Shown here in pieces: positions 36,401-45,400 of a stretch of DNA of 64,000 nt (the stretch's first letter is position 1; every line of letters begins with the position of its first letter). The position numbers were made by a program, and so were the translations under genes. Source of the stretch: Ophiura sarsii (Eukaryota; Echinodermata; Ophiuroidea; Amphilepidida; Ophiuridae); assembly GCA_035610835.1 (NCBI GenBank), contig CM069446.1, forward strand, positions 52,542,934-52,606,933, written 5' to 3'. Under the pieces are notes generated by a model that worked only from the letters and a program-made list of their open reading frames with translations, was not told the DNA's origin and did no database searches.

Positions 36401-39400
36401 TTTTCAAGGTCACCAGAGGTCATCGGGGTCAAATATGGGGTCAAATAGATCAGTAAGGCCTATATTGATGGGATTTGGTGGACGGAAGAGGGATGGTGTG
36501 TTCTTTTTGTTGATTAATTTTTCGGGGTCATTGGGGGTCAAATATGGGGTCAAATAGATCAGTAAGGCCTATCTTGATGGGATTTGGTGGAGGGAAGGGG
36601 GTGGTGTGTTCTTTTTGTTGATTAATTTTTCGGGGTCATCGGGGGTCAAATATGGGGTCAAATAGATCAGTAAGGCCTATCTTGATGGGATTTGGTGGAC
36701 GGAAGAGGGATGGTGTGTTCTTTTTGTTGATTAATTTTTCGGGGTCATTGGGGGTCAAATATGGGGTCAAATAGATCAGTAAGGCCTATCTTGATGGGAT
36801 TTGGTGGAGGGAAGGGGGGTGGTGTGTTCTTTTTGTTGATAATTTTTCGGGGTCATAGGGGGTCAAATATGGGGTCAAATAGATCAGTAAGGCCTATCTT
36901 GATGGGATTTGGTGGACGGAAGAGGGATAGTGTGTTCTTTTGTTGATTAATTTTTCGGGGTCATCGGGGTCACATATGGGGTCAAATAGATCAGTAAGGC
37001 CTATCTTGATGGGATTTGGTGGACGGAAGAGGGATGGTGTGTTCTTTTTGTTGATTAATTTTTCGGGGTCATTAGGGGTCAAATATGGGGTCAAATAGAT
37101 CAGTAAGGCCTATCTTGATGGGATTTGGTGGAGGGAAGGGGGTGGTGTGTTCTTTTTGTTGATTAATTTTTCGGGGTCATCGGGGGTCAAATATGGGGTC
37201 AAATAGATCAGTAAGGCCTATCTTGATGGGATTTGGTGGACGGAAGAGGGATGGTGTGTTCTTTTTGTTGATTAATTTTTCGGGGTCATTGGGGGTCAAA
37301 TATGGGGTCAAATAGATCAGTAAGGCCTATCTTGATTGGATTTGGTGGAGGGAAGGGGGGTGGTGTGTTCTTTTTGTTGATTAATTTTTCGGGGTAATAG
37401 GGGGTCAAATATGGGGTCAAATAGATCAGTAAGGCCTATCTTGATGGGATTTGGTGGACGGAAGAGGGATGGTGTGTTCTTTTTGTTGATTAATTTTTCG
37501 GGGTCATCGGGGGTCACATATGGGGTCAAATAGATCAGTAAGGCCTATCTTGATGGGATTTGGTGGACGGAAGAGGGATGGGGTGTTCTTTTTGTTGATT
37601 ATTTTTTCGGGGTCATCGGGGGTCAAATATGGGGTCAAATAGATCAGTAAGGCCTATCTTGATGGGATTTGGTGGAGGGAAGGGGGGTGGTGTGTTCTTT
37701 TTGTTGATTAATTTTTCGGGGTCATCGGGGGTCAAATATGGGGTCAAATAGATCAGTAAGGCCTATCTTGATGGGATTTGGTGGAGGGAAGGGGGGTGGT
37801 GTGTTCTTTTTGTTGATTAATTTTTCGGGGTCATCGGGGGTCAAATATGGGGTCAAATAGATCAGTCAGGCCTATCTTGATGGGATTTGGTGGACGGAAG
37901 AGGGATGGTGTGTTCTTTTTGTTGATTAATTTTTCGGGGTCATCGGGGGTCACATATGGGGTCAAATAGATCAGTAAGGCCTATCTTGATGGGATTTGGT
38001 GGACGGAAGAGGGATGGGGTGTTCTTTTTGTTGATTATTTTTTCGGGGTCATCGGGGGTCAAATATGGGGTCAAATAGATCAGTAAGGCCTATCTTGATG
38101 GGATTTGGTGGAGGGAAGGGGGGTGGTGTGTTCTTTTTGTTGATTAATTTTTCGGGGTCATCGGGGGTCAAATAGATCAGTAAGGCCTATCTTGATGGGA
38201 TTTGGTGGAGGGAAGGGGGGTGGTGTGTTCTTTTTGTTGATTAATTTTTCGGGGTCATCGGGGGTCAAATATGGGGTCAAATAGATCAGTAAGGCCTATC
38301 TTGATGGGATTTGGTGGAGGGAAGGGGGTGGTGTGTTCTTTTTGTTGATTAATTTGTTGGGGTCATCGGGGGTCAAATATGGGGTCAAATAGATCAGTAA
38401 GGCCTATCTTGATGGGATTTGGTGGACGGAAGAGGGATGGTGTGTTCTTTTTGTTGATTAATTTTTCGGGGTCATCGGGGGTCAAATAGATCAGTAAGGC
38501 CTATCTTGATGGGATTTGGTGGAGGGAAGGGGGGGGGTGGTGTGTTCTTTTGGTTGATTAATTTTTCGGCCTATCTTGATGGGATTTGGTGGACGGAAGA
38601 GGGATGGTGTATTTTTTTTGCTGATTAATTTGTTAAGGTCATCTGGGGTCAAATAAGATCTGTAAGGCCTATCTTGATGTGATTTGGTGTAGGGTTGGTG
38701 TGTTCTTTTTGTTGATTAAATTTTTCAAGGTATTACATCCCTTGCATTAACTACAATGCATACCTCTGTGACAGTGCTACATTGTATCATAATATGTTTC
38801 ATCATCATTTCTTTCAAGTCACTTTTGATGAACAGGCGAGACGCGCCGTTCGAGAACCGCCTTGTTGGCTTAATTCTTGATTTAATTTTAATTTACTCCC
38901 CCTCCCCCCACCTTCCTTCCCCCTTGCCTTTTTGTTGTTTACATTCTAATTTGGACATTATACATAATGTATTGGGTTTAGTAAATCTTTGCATTTAAAC
39001 AAGGCTCATCATCAATTTGAACAGAGCTCTTCACTGTAAATATTGATTTCTATACATGTGTGTGTGTATGTGATGATTATGTAATAACGGGAGTAATTAG
39101 CTTTGTTTGTCCCCTCAAAATGAATCTACATTAATTATTCAGTTCATGAATATTAATTAACAACCCAAACCAGCTGCTTCCTTTACAACTGACTATTGCA
39201 TGTATTGTGTGAGGATCGGTTCACAAGTGTCACTGCCAGGCTGATCAATAGGAATTGTATACATATTGGGCAATTTTTGTATTTATTTTTGTCCATTTCC
39301 GACCTACCCTTATTTTGAAAACAGACGAAAGGGTTTTTCCTGTACAAATGAATACCTATACCCTAATTTTGGAAATTCCAGAAAAAAATCCCCTATTTAA

Positions 39401-42400
39401 AAAAAACACCTGTTTCTTTACTCATCTTAAACTGTTTTAGAACATGAAAAGTGATTTAAAATAGCAACTTATTCTCATTCACATCTTATTTTAGCAAATT
39501 ATACTTCTTTTGAATGTGATTTATAAAAAATAAAAAATTGCAGGGGGATCTATAGACAAACAAACAAACAAAACATTTTTTTGGCCTTTTTGATGATGTT
39601 GATGATCTTGATGATACAGCTCAAGCTCATGGTTCGGCTGTTTTTCTTGCAAATCAAATTAATCATATCAGGCTAAATTAAAAAAATCATTTGTCTCAAA
39701 GCTCCCGCACGTGTTAGTTTATTGATGCGCATTAGAAGAAGAAAAAAATCTTTAATTTTTTTAAATTTTTTTTCTTCTATTTACCCAAAAAAAATCCCAA
39801 AATTTCACAGATTTTTCAGATTTTCATTGCCACATCATTTTAAATACATAAAGTCACTTTAACCCTAACCCTAGAACGTGGCAGTGGGGATGGAACGAAG
39901 AACAGGGGGAGGGGGTTAAATAAAAAATGGGAAAAATTATGTCCGCCGGCGCCGGGAGTTGAACCCGGGTCGGCCGCGTGACAGGCGAGATATACTAACA
40001 CTCAGCCACGGGGGGAGGGCTTCACAGGCTAAAAAATCGGAGACCATATATACCCGTAGTTTAGTGCTACAGGAGATAGAACTTGTGCGCGCGCAAGCCA
40101 CGTGGTGCTGGCTGTGAGGTGACTGTGAGACGTAGTAGCGTTAGGGTTATAAAAATGCACTGTGTGGTGTCGTATTAACCCTAACCCTAGAACGTGGCAG
40201 TGGGATGGAACGAAGAACAGGGGGAGGGGGTTAAATAAAAAATGGGAAAAATTATGTCCGCCGGCGCCGGGAGTTGAACCCGGGTCGGCCGCGTGACAGG
40301 CGAGATATACTAACACTCAGCCACGGGGGGAGGGCTTCACAGGCTAAAAAATCGGAGACCATATATACCCGTAGTTTAGTGCTACAGGAGATAGAACTTG
40401 TGCGCGCGCAAGCCACGTGGTGCTGGCTGTGAGGTGACTGTGAGACGTAGTAGCGTTAGGGTTATCAAGTATTTCAATATTTTGTATTTAAAAAAAAGAA
40501 GATTTTTTTTTTTTAAAAACCCTGCATTAGGTTTTGAAAAACTGAAGAGCTTTGAGACAAAAGATTTTTAAAATTTATTAGCCTAAATTAATGTTACATT
40601 TGTATGGTCTAGTCTGTAACTTGGTCAACACATCATTGGTTCGAGGCTGCGGAGAGCGGGCTCTATACCTACCTACTGGGAATTTGTCTGAGGCACGTTT
40701 CCATCTCTTTCGTTAAATTGGGGTGCACAACATGCAACGTTATTGAGTTTTTACACTAAAGAGGCCTTGAATTCATAAAAATATTTGGTGTTCTTTCCAT
40801 GGAGCCTCAAGCAGTTTTCATAGGATTAAATTCTGAATATGCGCAAAAAAATGACATTTTTTACCCCAAATAGAGATTTTAAAAAAGTGGCTCCCAAGCT
40901 ATGTAGATATAAGATTATATGTACTCCCCCCCCCCCCACCCCCACCTCCATGTTGGAGGTACTGACTGGGTCGTTGTATCAAACCACATTCTATTCTATA
41001 AATATTAATGGTACAATTCTTGTTATAATGTGACATGAGTGGCAGATGGTGTGAGTATTATCTATCAGACCAAAGTATTAGTTACACTATTATGTGTCAT
41101 TCACTAGATAGCAATTTTGAGACCACACTGTCTACATACAGTATGAGCAAAAATGATCATATTTTTTTTTTCCCTTGAGAAACTGTAGCAATTCAGAATT
41201 ATTTATATCCTTTTTATATTCAAAATCAACATCATATTCATATTTGACAGTATGGATCTGAATTGCAAACGAGCCTCGAATTATAGTCGTCGTCAGAATA
41301 CTTCGGCACTTTTTAAAACCGCCAACGTGCGTGATCTAGTTAATGAGCGTGTGGGCGGGGACATTCATGACCCATAGAAAAACGATCGCGGCCAATAGGA
41401 TTATAGATATCGCGACGCGTCGAACTGCTCAAAGATGACGCTGTTCTGCAACCGCACTTCCGTGTTTACGCTGTACGCAGTTGTCACCGAAAAAAGTGCC
41501 GGACTTCTCTGACGCCGACTATAAGTAGGAGCAGGGAGGTTTTTTTACCTCTGGTTGCTAAGTTTTAGCTCCTGGTGTTTTTCCAAATATTGAGCAGCAA
41601 GTATAGGATCTGGAGCTTATTTTGTCAACAAAGTTTACAAAGTAGCTCCTGGTCCACGTATGCTTAATTCGAGCCTTGATTGTAACTTGTAGACAATCGC
41701 AGTGGAATCTCATCAACACAAAATTCTCTATTCAGTTTTCCGATAGTTAGTAGTCCAAAGTCCCAAGCTAATTTTTACATTAGTCTGAAACACAGATCTT
41801 ATCAACACTAAATTTTATGGCAGACATGCATAGTCCCAGGGGGGGGGGGGGGGGGGTTACATTTTTCATCCTCTGGTAAATGAATGACCCCTTTTCAAAG
41901 TAGGAAGTTGGTAAACAACTCGCTGGATTCGTCAATTTTACAAAGGGGTAATTTGATGTTGTTTAATTAAAATAAAAGTTACATAAAGCGTTATTTTTAT
42001 GATTAAAAGATAAAAATAACTAATAAACTTAATAAGAATTATAATAAAATATGGTTTGTAGCTGTTTAAGCTATGTGATGCTGTTTTTTGCAGCACATCT
42101 AAATGAGGATCTTGGCGGCTGTGTTTTCAAGATTAGATGAAAACGGACAGACAAAAATAAAGAAAATAATAAGAATTTATGAGTCATTTTCACTCGTAAA
42201 ATCTGAATGTCTTGATAAATTTTGATAAATTTGGTGTCATTTTAAAGCTTAGCAGATGCTCTGAGAGCACGCACAATAAACTCAAAATTAACTTCACTTG
42301 CAAAGTCTCCCTTTTTGATGTGCTGTATCACATACATTGCTCTCATAATGTATAGGCTATACCATATTTGGAGTCGTGTATGGTCGCTGCCTAATTTGTA

Positions 42401-45400
42401 TATTTTGTAAACTAATTGTATGGCATGTCTGGTTGTGTGACAGGTTGTGGATATTATGCGAGTAAATGTAGACAAGGTATTGGAAAGGGATCAGAAACTG
42501 TCAGAATTGGACGACCGCGCAGGTAAGCATCATTAATTATCATGAACCAGGGAAATCCGAAAGATCCGTTGATTTTTGTGTTGTCATTTTATCTATTTAT
42601 TTTATATTTTAAGCACTATCGAAACACAGGGTTCAAAACAAATATAACAAATGTGAGGGCTATTTAGTATATTATATATTTCAACCCTCCACCACTACAT
42701 TTGACTTGACCATTGTTTTCTGGTTCTAATGAGACCCAAAGTCCTAAATCTATTGTTCCTCTGTGAGGACAGAGGTTTCCTCTACATGATAGGCAGTGGG
42801 ATTCCATTGATTTAGGTCAGTGGTTCCAAACCTTTTTCTGGTGGTGACCCCATCCCAGAAACCAGCATTAGAGCGTGACCCCATACAGAACAAAGTCACA
42901 TGTGTTGCTATGATACAACATTATAATAGTATTTTATTTTTGTTAAATTAGGCTAGTCCGCGACCTTACAAAAAGGTGGAACCACTGATTTAGGTGAAGA
43001 TGAGCCTTTTTGTGTTGTTGCTGATTTGATACTGAGTAATGATAGCAACGTCAAGTTAGGTTTATTTAGTACGTTATAACCATGGGCACATAATGGAATA
43101 TTTGTCTACATCATTTTGATGACGATGTGTTTCATACTTGAGTTGGAATAACAATCCAGATACATCATAGTTGTTGTGGAATACACCGGGGTTCAAGTAA
43201 AGAAGGAAATAAATCAAATGATTTTCAAATTGTAAGCCGATGGATAACCTGCACCAGGGGTGTACTTTCGCGACATCCTGCGAGAATCCAAATGGATTCT
43301 CGCAGAGGAATTTTGCGAGAATCCATGGATTCTCGCAAATGGATTCTCGCAGAATATTTTGCGAGAATCCTTTTTACTGAATTTAAATTCCGCATTTTAA
43401 ACATTTATTGTACTATTGTTAAGAACAATCATCATTTTAATTTCAACTTGAACAGTTTAGAGTCAAATACCAGTCATCTAAGGTCCTGTTTTGAACTTGG
43501 AAAAATAAAAGAAGAAAAAAAAAAAAAATTAAAAAAAATTAAAAAGATTTTTTTTTTTTTTTTTTGTTGGCGAGAATCCACCTGGATTCACGCGGAAGTG
43601 ATTTTACGCGAATCTTCACGCGAATCGATTCGCGGATTCGCGCCGAAAGTACAGCCCTGTGCACTGAAATTAACGTTTTCATACAGCACTTTTTAGCATC
43701 AGGGCACCTGGATTACCGCTTAATTTAAAAGCGTGAAGACACCTCCCCGAAACAAAATTTGCTTCAATTTTGCAAGCTAGGGGATAAGAAGGGCTTAATC
43801 TGCATGGAACGGACTATATAGACCATGTACTGCGCGTGAATCAGCGGTAGCCTCACCGGTAGCCTGTAGTTGCATACATGTAGTGCTAAGCACAGTCAGC
43901 TAGACTATTAAACTTTGACTGGAAGCTGTGATGCAATGGTGCTAATATCGACACGTTTAGTGTAACTGTGTACAGTACAGGCCAGAAATATATGCTTGGC
44001 AAAATTTGTTTGTGGTTTGGAATATTTTACTTACCAAAATGGGTTTTGTGTGTGATTTTACAATACAGGCTATTAGTTGCATTTTTTTCATTAATTAAAT
44101 TTGAATTTTGTTAGCTTACAGAATCATGTGAAATGGCGCATTTTAGTACATATATTCCGGATATTTCCCCACAATGAAATTATTTTATAGACCCATAATT
44201 ATGATTTGAATGTGAGATTTTTTTGCAAAGAAAGAAATGCAAATGTTTTGAAAATTTTGGAAAGGAATCATTTGAAGAGGAAAAAACCACATGAAAATAA
44301 ACTTAATGAAATAAAAAGCATAACAATGCAAAAAAAGTTGACGGACTAACCCAACTTGGAAAGATCTGTCTACTCAAAGAACATATTTTCCAGGCCCCTC
44401 ATCGTGTCTATGTTAAAGGAACAAACAACCAATTCATTCACGAATTGTAGCACAAAATGTCCCCTAATTGTGCAGACAATGTCCATTTGAAATATTTTTT
44501 CACAAATCCTACCTGAAAAATGCCACTTATTCAGAAGTGCTAGAAATACAAGATTCGTATAATTTGGATCTGTTGTACCATTTAAAAAATTTGATTCAAT
44601 TTCTCATCTTGCATATAATGTCGTAAAATGGGGGAAATGTTGTGAAAAGACGAAAAAATAACAAGTTTATTTCTATTTCAACTGTCGCCGTGTGTTTACA
44701 GAGTGAATGTATTGTAATGGTGAGGCACACACTACCTATGTACTGTAAAACATATCGTTTTTTGCAAGCATAAAAGTTTCACAAATTTTGTGACTAGAAC
44801 ATTGATGTTGTCACTCTCCCAATTATAGTCAGGGTGCGAATTCGCTTGTATTGCATAGCAAATTGCTCCACAATTTGAGGCAATTGCTATACGAATTTTA
44901 GCTTGTATATCAGTTTTTACAGTGTTAACTCGTATACAAACATCAGCCTTATGATGAATTGGAACAATATTGCTATTCAAATTTTTCAAATGAATTCACA
45001 CCCTGATTATACATGTAGTCATACACCAGTATTCATTCAAGATAAAATACTGTATTTAAGGTGACTAAAAGGAGGGGAGAAGAAGGGAAAAAATTGGGGG
45101 AAACCCCAGTTATACGGATTTCACACCTCTCATCATGCGTTTTTGTGGGGTTTTCTTTCTTTCATCATTTTCATATGTGACGTGTTCTACCTTAACCAGA
45201 CGGAATTGGGCAGAGCTCCAAACTGAGAAATAGCCCAAAACCTAATTGGGGGCGATTTTTTGGGAATTTGAGTTTCTTGTAAATAATTAATCTTCAGAGT
45301 GTTTATATCATTATTATGAAAGTTTTAGATTAAAAAAATCAAACCAACAACAACAACAAAAATGCAATTTTTATTTTTTTATTTTTTTAAAGTACATTGT

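Larger units (their letters stand above)
39671..40583 (+). mobile_element. MITE family A, copy 3, interrupted by two tRNA-like elements
   Basis: Starts GGCTAAATTAAAAAAATCAT and ends TTATTAGCC. The left half (to 39858) and right half (from ~40466, CAAGTATTTCAATATTTTG) join into a normal family A copy, compared with 30398-30709 and 56154-56438. The 600 bp between them is a later insertion. Confidence 0.88.
35098..42443 (+). other. VAMP: VAMP intron 2 (about 7.3 kb)
   Basis: Donor GTGGGT; acceptor GTGTGACAG. Contains MITE-B, a repeat fragment, the 35772-38842 element with its tandem array, MITE-A copy 3 with nested tRNA-like elements, and a CpG-rich nested element at 41283-41523. 38843-39670 and 41691-42443 look single-copy with G- or C-runs (for example 41838-41858) and no recognisable gene. 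Confidence 0.8.

Noticed and set aside
36251..37529. ORFs with repeated [12 protein letters not shown] or [14 protein letters not shown]
   Set aside because: Translation of the ~108 bp tandem array; short, broken and present on both strands.
39943..40012. Functional tRNA-Asp gene
   Set aside because: T arm and anticodon text fit, but the acceptor and D-arm pairing fail and it repeats inside a mobile unit; the real tRNA-Asp is at 18201-18272.
39861..40465. Interstitial telomere (CCCTAA)n
   Set aside because: Only one or two CCCTAA copies at each end, placed as inverted ends of defined short elements; not a telomeric tract.
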